DNA of 64,000 nt from DAHUYF01 sp963789275 (GTDB lineage: Bacteria; Pseudomonadota; Alphaproteobacteria; ATCC43930; CGMCC-115725). Of this stretch, positions 44,931 through 54,308 are shown one piece after another (position 1 is the stretch's first letter; the number at the start of each line of letters is the position of its first letter). The notes under the pieces were generated by a model. That model was not told the DNA's origin. It saw nothing but the letters and a program-made list of their open reading frames with translations, and searched no databases. The position numbers were made by a program, and so were the translations under genes. The stretch is from NCBI GenBank assembly GCA_963789275.1, contig CAWBKF010000008.1, positions 1 to 64,000 on the forward strand, read 5' to 3'.

Positions 44931-47900
44931 ATGGCGGCGCGGCAGAGAATCCTTCGCGTGCGGCGCGAGTACAACCAGTGGGTCGCCAACCAGACCCTGG
45001 AGGACTACGCGCTCCGCTTCACCGCCAAGACGGCGCGGCGCTGGTCATCGCTGCGCGTCGCCAACACCGCCCTCGGCGCGATCTCGTTTCTCGCGCTCGA
45101 GGCCATCGGCGGCACCATCACGCTGAGCTGCGGCTTCACCAACGCCGTGGCGGCGATTCTGGCGGTGGGGCTGCTGATCTTCGCCACCGGCTTGCCGATC
45201 AGCTATTACGCGGCGAAATACGGCGTCGACATCGACCTGCTGACCCGCGGCGCCGGGTTCGGCTATATCGGCTCGACCATCACCTCGCTGATCTACGCCT
45301 CCTTCACCTTCATCTTCTTCGCCATCGAAGCGGTCATCATGTCGATGGCGCTGGAGAAATGCTTCGGCGTGCCGCTCGCCATCGGCTACGTCATCAGCGC
45401 CCTGGTGGTCATCCCGCTGGTGACGCACGGCATCACCTTCATCAGCCGCTTTCAGCTCTGGACGCAGCCGGTCTGGGTGGTGCTGCACGTCCTGCCCTTC
45501 GTCTTCATCGCGGCCTATAGCGCGGATTCGTTCGAGGGATGGACCGGCTTCGTCGGCCGATCGGAGCGCGGCGCCGCCGGCTTCGACCTGGTGCTGTTCG
45601 GCGCCGCCGCCTCGGTCGTGCTGTCGCTGATCGCGCAGATCGGCGAGCAGGTGGACTTCCTGCGCTTCCTGCCGCCGGAGCGCCCGGGCAACCGGCTCGG
45701 GCGCTGGACCGCGCTGCTCACGGCCGGGCCGGGCTGGATCGTGCTCGGCACGCTCAAGCTGCTGGCGGGCTCGTTCCTGGCCTATCTCGCGCATGAGCAC
45801 GGCGTCTCCCTCGACAATGCCGCGCAGCCGACCGAGATGTACGCGGTGGCCTTCCAGTACATGATCCCGTCGCCGCGCGTCGCGGCGGCGCTCGCCGGGG
45901 TCTTCGTCGTCGTCTCGCAGCTCAAGATCAACGTGACGAATTCCTATGCCGGCTCGATCGCCTGGTCGAACTTCTTCTCGCGCCTGACGCACCGGCATCC
46001 CGGCCGCGTCGTCTGGCTGGTGTTCAACGTCACCATCGCCCTGCTGCTGATCGAGCTCGGGGTATATTCGGCGCTCGAGCAGATCCTCGGGCTCTATTCG
46101 GCGATCGCCGCCGCCTGGGTCGGCGCCATCGTCGCCGATCTCGCGATCAACAAGCCGCTCGGCCTCAGTCCGCCGCATATCGAGTTCAAGCGGGCGCATC
46201 TCTACGACGTCAACCCGGTGGGCGTCGGCGCCATGCTGCTGGCGAGCCTCGCGGCCGCGCTCGCCTTCACCGGCCTCTTCGGCTCTACGGTGAAGGCGTT
46301 CACGCCCTTCGTCGCGCTTGCCGTGGCGTTCATCGCCGCGCCGGTCATCGCCTATGCGACCGACGGCAAGTACTACATCGCCCGCAAGCCGCGCCGCGCC
46401 TGGGCGAACGAGACGGCAATCCGCTGCTGCATCTGCGAAAATCAGTTCGAGCCGGAGGACACCGCCTTCTGCCCGGCCTATGCCGGACCGATCTGCTCGC
46501 TATGCTGCTCGCTGGACGCGCGCTGCCACGATTTGTGCAAGCGCGGCGGCCGGCTCTCCGCCCAGCTCGAAGCGCTGCTCGGCGCGGTGCTGCCGGCCGC
46601 GGTCGCCGCGCGGCTCGACTCGCGGCTGGCGCGCTATCTGGGCTTGCTGGCGCTGCTGGGATCGACGATCGGCCTGACGCTCGCCGTCATCTATTTGCAG
46701 ATCGCGCCGAGCTCGGATGTGTCGAGCGACATCATCCGCGCCGCGTTCTGGAAGATCTTCTTCCTGCTGCTGATCATCGCCGGCATCGCCACCTGGATCT
46801 TCGTGCTGACGCAGGAGAGCCGCAAGGTCGCCGAGGAGGAATCGCGCCGCCAGAACACGCTGCTGATGCGCGAGATCCAGGCACACAAGCGCACCGACGC
46901 GCAGCTGCAGAAGGCCAAGGAGGCCGCCGAGGCGGCGAACCTGGCCAAGAGCCGCTATGTCGTCGGCCTCAGCCACGAGCTGCGCACGCCGCTCAACGCC
47001 GTGCTGGGCTACGCCCAGCTGCTCGAGCGCGACGCCGCCATCCCCAGCCACCGCCGCGATGCCATCACCGTGATCCGCCGCAGCGGCGAGCATCTGGCCG
47101 GGCTGATCGAGGGGCTGCTCGACATCTCGAAGATCGAGGCCGGAAGGCTGCGCCTGCACTACGAGGAAGTCCGCATCGCCGACTTCCTCGACCAGATCGT
47201 CGACATGTTCCGCCTGCAGGCCGGCGCCAGGGGCATCGACTTCCTGTTCGAGCGGCCGCCGCATCTGCCGGCGGCCGTTCACACCGATCCCAAGCGCCTG
47301 CGCCAGATCCTCATCAACCTGCTGTCGAACGCGATGAAGTTCACCGAGGCGGGCCACGTCACGCTGCGCCTGCGCTATCGCAGCCAGATCGCCGAGATCG
47401 AGATCGAGGATACCGGGATCGGCATCAGCGCGGCGGATATCAAGCGCATCTTCGAGCCTTTCGAGCGGGTGGAGCTGCCGGGCGGCCAGGTGAGGCCCGG
47501 GATGGGGCTCGGCCTCACCATCACCAAGCTGCTGACCGAGATCATGGGCGGCGACATCGCGGTGACGAGCACGCCCGGCGCGGGCAGCATCTTCCGGGTG
47601 AAGCTGATGCTGGCCGAGATCGCCCGCCCGCTTCTCGCGGCGCCGGCGCGGAATTCGATCAACGGCTATGGCGGGCGCCGGCTCACGGTGCTCGTCGGCG
47701 ACGACGATCCCGTGCATCGCCGCCTCATGCAGGAGATCCTGACGCCGCTGGGCTTCACGCTGATCGAGGCGCCGGACGGGGCCGCCTGCCTGCGCCTCGC
47801 CGAGGAGCATCGCCCCGATGTCGTGCTGCTCGACATCTCCATGCCCGGTCTCGACGGCTGGACGGTGGCGCGGACGCTGCGCCAGCTCGGCCATGCCGAG

Positions 47901-48302
47901 ACGACGATCATCATGATCTCGGCCAACGCCATCGAGCCGGATCGCCGGGCGCAGGTGCTGTACGACGACTTCATGGTGAAGCCGATCGACGTGCAGCGCC
48001 TGCTCGAGAGCCTGGCGCGGCTGCGCCGGATCGATTGGAGCTATGACCCGCCGGCGCCGGGATCGCCGGAGCCGGCCGCGGCGCCGTTCGCGCGCGCCGA
48101 GATCCGGCCGCAGGACATCGCCGAGCTGCGCCGACTCGGCCGCATCGGCTACGTCCGCGGCATCCAGGCGAAGCTCGACGAGATCGAGGGCGAGGATCCG
48201 GCCTGCCAGGCCTTCGTCGCGCATATGCGCGGGCTGGTGAAGGATTTCGAGTTCGCCCGCTACATGGCGGCGCTGGAATCGCTGGACAGCGCCGATGCAT
48301 GA
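44931..48302 (+). CDS. NCS1-permease-like / hybrid sensor histidine kinase fusion
   Basis: A 1123-residue fusion. Residues about 1-485 form a multi-helix domain like cytosine/purine (NCS1, CodB-type) permeases. Residues 499-536 hold nine cysteines (499, 500, 502, 514, 522, 525, 526, 532, 536), resembling a zinc-binding module. Two more transmembrane helices (about 566-590 and 605-627) and a coiled coil precede the kinase: H-box S-H-E-L-R-T-P-L-N (His 682), N-box N-L-L-S-N-A-M-K-F, G1 D-T-G-I-G-I and G2 G-M-G-L-G-L-T. A receiver at about 917-1030 has Asp 968 and Lys 1017. A helical C-terminal segment follows. Transporter-kinase fusions are known (the SSS-type CbrA), but here the transporter fold is NCS1. 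It overlaps its response regulator gene and is divergent from urtA-E/fmdAB, so I infer amide or urea sensing. Confidence 0.9.
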   Translation: MAARQRILRVRREYNQWVANQTLEDYALRFTAKTARRWSSLRVANTALGAISFLALEAIGGTITLSCGFTNAVAAILAVGLLIFATGLPISYYAAKYGVDIDLLTRGAGFGYIGSTITSLIYASFTFIFFAIEAVIMSMALEKCFGVPLAIGYVISALVVIPLVTHGITFISRFQLWTQPVWVVLHVLPFVFIAAYSADSFEGWTGFVGRSERGAAGFDLVLFGAAASVVLSLIAQIGEQVDFLRFLPPERPGNRLGRWTALLTAGPGWIVLGTLKLLAGSFLAYLAHEHGVSLDNAAQPTEMYAVAFQYMIPSPRVAAALAGVFVVVSQLKINVTNSYAGSIAWSNFFSRLTHRHPGRVVWLVFNVTIALLLIELGVYSALEQILGLYSAIAAAWVGAIVADLAINKPLGLSPPHIEFKRAHLYDVNPVGVGAMLLASLAAALAFTGLFGSTVKAFTPFVALAVAFIAAPVIAYATDGKYYIARKPRRAWANETAIRCCICENQFEPEDTAFCPAYAGPICSLCCSLDARCHDLCKRGGRLSAQLEALLGAVLPAAVAARLDSRLARYLGLLALLGSTIGLTLAVIYLQIAPSSDVSSDIIRAAFWKIFFLLLIIAGIATWIFVLTQESRKVAEEESRRQNTLLMREIQAHKRTDAQLQKAKEAAEAANLAKSRYVVGLSHELRTPLNAVLGYAQLLERDAAIPSHRRDAITVIRRSGEHLAGLIEGLLDISKIEAGRLRLHYEEVRIADFLDQIVDMFRLQAGARGIDFLFERPPHLPAAVHTDPKRLRQILINLLSNAMKFTEAGHVTLRLRYRSQIAEIEIEDTGIGISAADIKRIFEPFERVELPGGQVRPGMGLGLTITKLLTEIMGGDIAVTSTPGAGSIFRVKLMLAEIARPLLAAPARNSINGYGGRRLTVLVGDDDPVHRRLMQEILTPLGFTLIEAPDGAACLRLAEEHRPDVVLLDISMPGLDGWTVARTLRQLGHAETTIIMISANAIEPDRRAQVLYDDFMVKPIDVQRLLESLARLRRIDWSYDPPAPGSPEPAAAPFARAEIRPQDIAELRRLGRIGYVRGIQAKLDEIEGEDPACQAFVAHMRGLVKDFEFARYMAALESLDSADA

Positions 48303-49215
48303 CGGCAAGCGGCGGGATATCGCCATCGTCGTCGACGATTCGCCCGAGACGCTCCGCTTCCTCACCGACGCGCTGGAGGAAGCCGGCTTCACCGTGCTGG
48401 TGGCGCTGGCCGGCGCCAACGCGCTGGCGCTGGCGCAGGAGGTGACCCCCGACATCGTGCTGATGGACGCGCTGATGCCGGGCATGGACGGCTTCGAGAC
48501 CTGCCGGCGCCTCAAGGCGAACAAGCATCTCGCCTTCGTGCCGGTGATCTTCATGACCGGGCTCAGCGAGACCGAGCACATCGTCAAGGGGCTCGAGGCG
48601 GGCGGCGTCGATTACGTGGCGAAGCCGATCGTGCCCGACGAGCTCATCGCCCGCATGCATGTCCACCTCACCAACGCCCGGCTCGGCCAGAGCGCGCGCA
48701 ACGCGCTCGACGCCGCCGGACGCTTCCTGCTCGCAGTCAACCGCGCCGGCCGCGTGCTGTGGTGCACGCCGCAGGCGAGCAAGCTGCTGGGCACGGCGTT
48801 CTCCGCCTTCGCCGTCGACACTTTCGAGCTGCCGCCCGAGATCATGCAGTGGCTCGCCAGCATCCGCGAGCGCGGCACCGTCGCCGCCGGCGAGCCGCCG
48901 GTGGCCGGCAACGACCGGCAGTTTCAGCTGTCCTATATCGGCCAGATCGGCGCCGACGAGTTCCTGCTGCGGCTGATCGAGAGCGATCCCGCCAGCGAGG
49001 AGATCCTGCTGCGCCAGCGCTTCCTGCTGACGGCGCGCGAGGCGGATGTGCTGGTCTGGGTGGCGCGCGGCAAGTCGAACCGCGATATCGGCGAGATCCT
49101 GGGCTTGAGCCCGCGGACGGTGAACAAGCATCTCGAGCAGATCTACGCCAAGCTCGGCGTCGAGAACCGCACCTCGGCCGCGGCGCTGGCGCTGCGCGCG
49201 CTCGACGGCCGCTGA
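48295..49215 (+). CDS. LuxR/NarL-type response regulator with central PAS-like segment
   Basis: A 306-residue regulator. The receiver (1-125) has V-V-D-D-S, phosphoacceptor Asp about 58 in I-V-L-M-D-A-L-M-P-G-M-D-G, Thr in F-M-T-G-L and Lys 110 in Y-V-A-K-P-I. Residues about 140-235 (F-L-L-A-V-N-R-A-G-R-V-L-W-C-T-P-Q-A) look like a degenerate PAS sensor. A C-terminal LuxR helix-turn-helix follows (L-T-A-R-E-A-D-V-L, then N-R-D-I-G-E-I-L-G-L-S-P-R-T-V-N-K-H). Its start lies 8 bp inside the kinase gene, so it is the likely cognate output, probably acting on the divergent urt promoter. Confidence 0.9.
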   Translation: MHDGKRRDIAIVVDDSPETLRFLTDALEEAGFTVLVALAGANALALAQEVTPDIVLMDALMPGMDGFETCRRLKANKHLAFVPVIFMTGLSETEHIVKGLEAGGVDYVAKPIVPDELIARMHVHLTNARLGQSARNALDAAGRFLLAVNRAGRVLWCTPQASKLLGTAFSAFAVDTFELPPEIMQWLASIRERGTVAAGEPPVAGNDRQFQLSYIGQIGADEFLLRLIESDPASEEILLRQRFLLTAREADVLVWVARGKSNRDIGEILGLSPRTVNKHLEQIYAKLGVENRTSAAALALRALDGR

Positions 49216-49224
49216 CGCGCCGGT

Positions 49225-50076
49225 TCAGCCGCGCGCAATGATCAGCAGCGCGCCGCTCGCTTCTTCGGGCGGCACCAGCAGCGTGCCGTCACCCGCCTCC
49301 TCATGCGCCACCTGCCATTGCGTCAGGTGGTCGGCGGTCTCACCGATATCCCGGCTGACCAGGTTCAGCGCCGCCATCGCCGGCAAGGCGCGGTCGAGCG
49401 CGATCTCCGCCTCGGGATAGAGCGCGGACACATCGTCGGGCGTCGCGAAGACCAGGCGATGGCCGCCGACATGGACGGTCAGCACCTCGTCGGTGATGAC
49501 GAGATCGGCGCCGAAGAGCCGCTCATAGGCCGCGCGCAAGGGCTCGGTCGCGTCCACCATCACGGTGACGCCGGCGATGCCGGTGACGCCGTTGGCATGC
49601 GCGAGCCAGGACGGCCGCCGCACCAGTTCGGGGGTGAGGTGCTGGCAGATGAAGGCGGAAAGCGCCGGCGTCTCTTCGGGCGGCAGCGAGACCAGCTTGA
49701 AGCGCGGCAGCACCGTGCCTTCCGGCAGCTCCAGCTGGCGCGACAGATCGCGCGGCGGCGTCGGGTGCAGGCCGCGGCGCCGGAGCTCGGCCGCGGTGGC
49801 GTCACCCGAGCGCGTGGCGAAGGCAAGGCCGCGCAGCCCCTCGCCGTCGCGCAGAAACGCGTCGAGCCCGCCCGTTCCTTGCGCGCCATCGACCACGCCC
49901 AGCAGCTCGATATAATCGTGCTCGAACATGACGCAGTAATTGCCGGTGCCCTGCTGCAGATGCCGGCCGCGCGGCGTCAGCGTGAAGCCCAGCCGCGTCC
50001 AGTTCATGCGCGCGCGGTCGAGATCGTCGACGGCAATCAGCACATGGTCGATGCCGGAGAGCGGCTGCGCCGTCAC
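49225..50076 (-). CDS. VOC/glyoxalase-like protein
   Basis: A 283-residue protein starting with I-D-H-V-L-I-A-V-D-D-L-D-R-A, the opening strand of the vicinal-oxygen-chelate fold. A second module begins around I-A-G-V-T-V-M-V-D-A. F-E-H-D-Y-I-E-L-L-G has the metal-ligand type Glu. It resembles the Glyoxalase_3 group, whose substrates are mostly unknown. The GTG start overlaps the TGA of the aldolase-dehydrogenase by 4 bp, so it belongs to the mtnP-mtnA-aldolase operon and may act on a small oxygenated metabolite of that pathway. Confidence 0.8.
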   Translation of the reverse strand: MTAQPLSGIDHVLIAVDDLDRARMNWTRLGFTLTPRGRHLQQGTGNYCVMFEHDYIELLGVVDGAQGTGGLDAFLRDGEGLRGLAFATRSGDATAAELRRRGLHPTPPRDLSRQLELPEGTVLPRFKLVSLPPEETPALSAFICQHLTPELVRRPSWLAHANGVTGIAGVTVMVDATEPLRAAYERLFGADLVITDEVLTVHVGGHRLVFATPDDVSALYPEAEIALDRALPAMAALNLVSRDIGETADHLTQWQVAHEEAGDGTLLVPPEEASGALLIIARG

Positions 50077-52133
50077 CGCAGGCTGGCCTCGATGTTGCCG
50101 CCATCGACGGTGAGGATGGCCGCGGTCGTGGCGCGCGCCGCGGCCAGGAAGACGAAGGCGGCGGCCACATCCTCGGCGGCGACCTCGCGCCGCAGCAGAT
50201 TGCCGCTCATATAGGTCTCGGCCGAGACGCCGCGGGCGCGCGAGCGCGCATCGATCATCGCTTCGGTGAGGAGGCCGCTGCGGATGCGGTCGGCATTGAC
50301 CGCATTGGCGCGGATGCCGTCGCCGCCGTGATCGAGGGCGTATTGCTTCATCAGCGACAGGGTCGCCGCCTTGGGCAGTCCGTAAGGGCCGAAATCGCGG
50401 CCGGGATTGACCGCCTGCTTGGAGACGTTGAACAGCAGCGCGCCGCCCGTCCCTTGCGCCCGCATGAGCCGCACCGCGTTTTGCGCCACCGCCTGATGGG
50501 CGAAGAAATTGAGCTCGAAGGAGCGGCGCAGGGTGGCATCGTCGACCTCGCCGATCGCGCCCTGCCAGGCGGCGCCGGCATTCGAGACCGCGATGTCGAC
50601 GCCGCCGAACACCTCGGCGACACGGTCGAAGGCGGCGCGCACCGCCGCCGCGTCGGTCACGTCGCAGGCGAGCGCCAGCGCCGTGCCGCCGATCGCCTTC
50701 GCCACGGCGCGAGCGGCGTCGAGATCGCGGTCGAGCACCGCCACCTCCGCCCCGGCGCGCGCCATCGCCTTGGCGGTGGCGGCGCCGATGCCGCTGCCGC
50801 CGCCGGTGACGAGAGCGACCTGGCGCGCGAGCGGCTTCTCGGCGGATTTGCCGAGCTTCGCCTGCTCGAGCGACCAGTATTCGACGTCGAACATGTCGGC
50901 CTCGCCGACGCACTCATAGCGGCCGATCGCCTCGGCGTCGGTGATGACGGCGATGGTGTTCTCGGCGATATCGGCGGCGACCGCCGCCTCCTTCGCCGAG
51001 GCGCCCAGCGCGAAGAGCCCGAGCCCCGGCACGAGCACGACGCGCGGCAGCGGATCGAGCTCGGTCCTGGGCTTGGCCTGGCCGGCATTGTGGCGGCGGA
51101 AATAGGCGTGGTAGCGCGCGGCATAGGCTTCGACCGCGGCGGCGACCGCGGCGCGCCAGGCGTCGAGCCCGCCGGCCGGCGGCGGCGGCACGAGCAGCGG
51201 CCAGTTCTTGGTGCGGATGGTGTGATCGGGGGTCACCACCCCCACCTGCGCATAGCGCTCGAGCTCGGCGCCGTTCACATAATTCAAAATCTCCGGCGAG
51301 CGGCGGAAGCAGAGGATCTGCCGCTTGGCGAGGCCGGTGGCGCGGTCATTGGCGATGGCCGAGAGGCCGCGCAGCACCGGCGCGACCTCGGCCGGCGCCG
51401 CCAGCGCCGGCGGCATGGACGTCGCCGCGAAGACGTTGCGCCGTCCCCGCTTCAGCCGGTCCTCGGCGAGGCTCACCATGGCGATCATGCGCTCATAGGC
51501 CTCGCGCGCGTCGGCGCCGAAGGTGAAGATGCCGTGCTTCAGCAGGATGAGGCCTTCGACGCCGGGATCGGCGTCGTAGATCTCGGCTGCGCGCCTGGCC
51601 AGCGCGAAGCCCGGCATGATGTAGGGCACGAGCGCCATGCGCCCGTCATAGACCTCGCGGCAGAGCGCCTCGCCGTCGGGCTGGTCGACCAGCGCCAGCA
51701 CCGCGGTCGAATGCGTGTGGTCGACGAATTTCTGCGGCAGGAAGGCGTGCAGCAGCGTCTCGACCGAGGGGTTGGGCGCGGTGCTGTCGAGGAGATTGCC
51801 GCGCTGGGCGTTGACCATGTCCTCGTCGCTGAGCTGCTCCAGCCGGCGCAGCTGGCGCAGCGGCGCAAGACGCACCGCCGGCAGCCCCGCGGGCTCGATA
51901 TTGCCCATGTCCCAGCCCGAGCCCTTGACGCAGAGCACCTCGACCTCGTCGCCAAGGAGGTCGCGCATCGTCGTCTTGACCGAACTGTTGCCGCCGCCAT
52001 GCAGCACCAGCCGGGGATCGCCGCCGAGCAGCCGCGTGGTATAGACGCGCAGCGCCAGGTCGCGCGCGACGCCTTTTTCGGCATAGCGGCTGATGGCGGC
52101 GTCGGCGTCCCGGTCGGACCAGAGGCTTTTCAT
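50073..52133 (-). CDS. Bifunctional class II aldolase / short-chain dehydrogenase
   Basis: A 686-residue two-domain enzyme. Residues about 1-420 form a class II (zinc) aldolase/adducin domain with H-G-G-G-N-S-S-V, the metal motif V-D-H-T-H-S-T and L-L-K-H-G-I-F-T-F-G. Residues about 435-686 are an SDR with T-G-G-G-S-G-I-G, S-N-A-G and Y-G-L-P-K. The architecture is that of the rhamnulose-1-phosphate aldolase/lactaldehyde dehydrogenase fusion (RhaE-like). No rhamnose genes adjoin; mtnA lies 26 bp upstream and mtnP before it. I infer that it splits 5-methylthio- or 5-deoxyribulose-1-phosphate to DHAP and an aldehyde, which the SDR half then oxidises or reduces. Confidence 0.88.
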   Translation of the reverse strand: MKSLWSDRDADAAISRYAEKGVARDLALRVYTTRLLGGDPRLVLHGGGNSSVKTTMRDLLGDEVEVLCVKGSGWDMGNIEPAGLPAVRLAPLRQLRRLEQLSDEDMVNAQRGNLLDSTAPNPSVETLLHAFLPQKFVDHTHSTAVLALVDQPDGEALCREVYDGRMALVPYIMPGFALARRAAEIYDADPGVEGLILLKHGIFTFGADAREAYERMIAMVSLAEDRLKRGRRNVFAATSMPPALAAPAEVAPVLRGLSAIANDRATGLAKRQILCFRRSPEILNYVNGAELERYAQVGVVTPDHTIRTKNWPLLVPPPPAGGLDAWRAAVAAAVEAYAARYHAYFRRHNAGQAKPRTELDPLPRVVLVPGLGLFALGASAKEAAVAADIAENTIAVITDAEAIGRYECVGEADMFDVEYWSLEQAKLGKSAEKPLARQVALVTGGGSGIGAATAKAMARAGAEVAVLDRDLDAARAVAKAIGGTALALACDVTDAAAVRAAFDRVAEVFGGVDIAVSNAGAAWQGAIGEVDDATLRRSFELNFFAHQAVAQNAVRLMRAQGTGGALLFNVSKQAVNPGRDFGPYGLPKAATLSLMKQYALDHGGDGIRANAVNADRIRSGLLTEAMIDARSRARGVSAETYMSGNLLRREVAAEDVAAAFVFLAAARATTAAILTVDGGNIEASLR

Positions 52134-52159
52134 GAAGCGATGCTTTCCTGAGCGCCCGG

Positions 52160-53270
52160 CTATTCGCCCGCGAGCCGCGCGCGCCGCTCCGGGAAGAGCG
52201 ACAGCAGGCCGTCCCGCGACGCGGCGCAGACGCCGCGCTCGGTGATGAGGCCGGTGATGAGCCGCGCCGGGGTCACGTCGAAGGCGTAGTTGGCGGCGGG
52301 GCTGCCGTCAGGGCACGAGACGCACGCGCGCGGTGCTGCCATCGGGCAGCCTGCCGGCGATCTCGACCACTTCCGCGGGATCGCGTTCCTCGATCACGAT
52401 GTCGCGCACGCCATCCTCGATCGACCAGTCGATGGTGGGCGACGGCAATGCCACATAGAACGGCACGCCGTTGTCATGCGCCGCCAGCGCCTTCAGATAT
52501 GTGCCGATCTTGTTGGCGACGTCGCCCGCCGCGGTGGTGCGGTCGGTGCCGACGATGCAGAGATCGACGCGGCCATGCTGCATGAGATGGCCGCCGGCAT
52601 TGTCGACGATCACGGTATGCGCGACGCCGTGCTGGCCGAGCTCCCAGGCGGTGAGGCTGGCGCCCTGATTGCGCGGCCGCGTCTCGTCGACCCAGATGTG
52701 CAGCGGAATGCCCTGCTCATGCGCGGCATAGACCGGCGCCAGCGCCGTGCCCCAATCGACCGCCGCGAGCCAGCCGGCATTGCAATGGGTGAGCAGCTCG
52801 ACCGGCCGGCGCTTCCCCGCCTTCTCCCAGGCGGCGGCGATGAGGCCGAGGCCGTGGCGGCCGAGATCGCGGTTGGTGGCGACATCCTCCTCGGCGATCT
52901 CGCCGGCGCGCCGCAACGCAGCGGCAGCGCGCGCCGCCGGCGCCAGCGGTTGCAGCAGCGCCCGCATCTCGTCGAGCGCCCAGCGCAGGTTGACCGCGGT
53001 CGGCCGGGTCGCCAGCAGCACGGCACCGGCCGCGTCGAGCGCCCGGTCGGAGGCATCCTGGCGCATCGCCAGCGCCATGCCGTAGGCGGCGGCGGCGCCG
53101 ATCAGCGGCGCGCCGCGCACCAGCATGGCGCGGATGGCATGCGCCGCCTCGGCGAGCGTGCCCAGCCGCACGATCACGAGCTCATGCGGCAGCCGGGTCT
53201 GGTCGATGATGCCGACGGCGCCATCCGGCTCAAGCCAGATCGTGCGCATCGGTTTGCCGCGGACGTTCAT
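52160..53270 (-). CDS. mtnA: 5-methylthioribose-1-phosphate isomerase (frame broken at 52310)
   Basis: An isomerase of about 369 residues converting methylthioribose-1-phosphate to methylthioribulose-1-phosphate. Motifs: I-R-A-M-L-V-R-G-A-P-L-I-G-A-A-A-A-Y-G, L-L-T-H-C-N-A-G-W-L-A, V-D-E-T-R-P-R-N-Q-G, catalytic Asp in C-I-V-G-T-D-R-T, and N-K-I-G-T-Y. One extra base at 52310 creates a premature TGA. Removing it continues into P-D-G-S-P-A-A-N-Y-A-F-D-V-T-P-A, the expected C-terminus, and the span is 3n+1. An internal ATG at 53249 is an alternative start. Confidence 0.88.
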
Positions 53271-53348
53271 GCCTGCTCCCAGCCGGGCAAGGGGGCTCCC
53301 GGCATCATATCGCCCTGCCCGGCCCGGTGCCAGAACCGGCCGGCGGGC

Positions 53349-54230
53349 TCAGCGCTTGGCCAGGACCCGGCCCGCGACCGCGTCGAGCTTGGCCATGAGC
53401 GCGGGGTCGCGCGCCTCGGCCGCGGTGATGAGCGCATTGTCGAGCGCGTGCTGGCAGCCTTGCGGACAGCGGCCGCTTTGCTGGCCCAGCAGCGGCACGA
53501 CCGCCTTCACCAGCGCGCGCGCCCGCTCGGCATTGGCGAGCAGCACGCCGATGATCATCTCGACGGTGACGTGGTCGTGGTCGGGATGCCAGCAATCGAA
53601 ATCCGTGACCATGGCGACGGTGGCGTAGCAGAGCTCGGCCTCGCGGGCGAGCTTCGCCTCCGGCATGTTGGTCATGCCGACCACCGAGCAGCCCCAGCTG
53701 CGATGCAGGTTGCTCTCGGCCAGCGTGGAGAATTGCGGGCCCTCCATGCAGACATAGCTGCCGCCGCGATGGAGCACGATGCCGGCCTCCTCGCCGGCCG
53801 CGGCCAGCGCATCGCCGACGCGCGCGCAGACGGGATGGCCGAAGGCGACATGGGCGACGAGGCCGGTGCCGAAGAAGCTCTTGGCGCGGGCGAAGGTGCG
53901 GTCGATGAACTGGTCGGCGAGGACGAACGTGCCGGGCGGCAGCTCCGCCTTGAGGCTGCCGACCGCGGAGAGCGAGATGAGCTCGGTGACGCCGGCGCGC
54001 TTCAGCGCGTCGATATTGGCGCGAAAATTGATCTCCGAGGGCGGGATGCGGTGGCCGCGGCCATGGCGCGGCAGGAAGACGACGCGCATGCCGTCGAGCG
54101 TGCCAAAGCACAGCTCGTCCGAGGGCTCGCCGAAGGGCGACGGCACCCGCCGCCACTCGATATCGACGAGCCCGTCGATCTGGTAGAGGCCGCTGCCGCC
54201 GATGATGCCGATGACCGGTATGGATGCCAT
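53349..54230 (-). CDS. mtnP: S-methyl-5'-thioadenosine phosphorylase
   Basis: A 293-residue purine phosphorylase of the MTAP/PNP family, splitting methylthioadenosine (or 5'-deoxyadenosine) to adenine and the sugar-1-phosphate. Motifs: I-G-I-I-G-G-S-G-L-Y near the start, phosphate-binding R-H-G-R-G-H-R-I-P-P-S-E-I-N-F-R-A-N, E-G-P-Q-F-S-T, and M-T-N-M-P-E-A-K-L-A-R-E. It starts the mtnP-mtnA-aldolase operon, 78 bp after petC on the same strand. Confidence 0.94.
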   Translation of the reverse strand: MASIPVIGIIGGSGLYQIDGLVDIEWRRVPSPFGEPSDELCFGTLDGMRVVFLPRHGRGHRIPPSEINFRANIDALKRAGVTELISLSAVGSLKAELPPGTFVLADQFIDRTFARAKSFFGTGLVAHVAFGHPVCARVGDALAAAGEEAGIVLHRGGSYVCMEGPQFSTLAESNLHRSWGCSVVGMTNMPEAKLAREAELCYATVAMVTDFDCWHPDHDHVTVEMIIGVLLANAERARALVKAVVPLLGQQSGRCPQGCQHALDNALITAAEARDPALMAKLDAVAGRVLAKR

Positions 54231-54308
54231 GGCCGAACCGTTCCCCTCGCCGCCCGGCGCCCAGTGTTCCAGCCGCGCCGGCTCAGGGCAACAGCGACGT
54301 CGCGGCCC

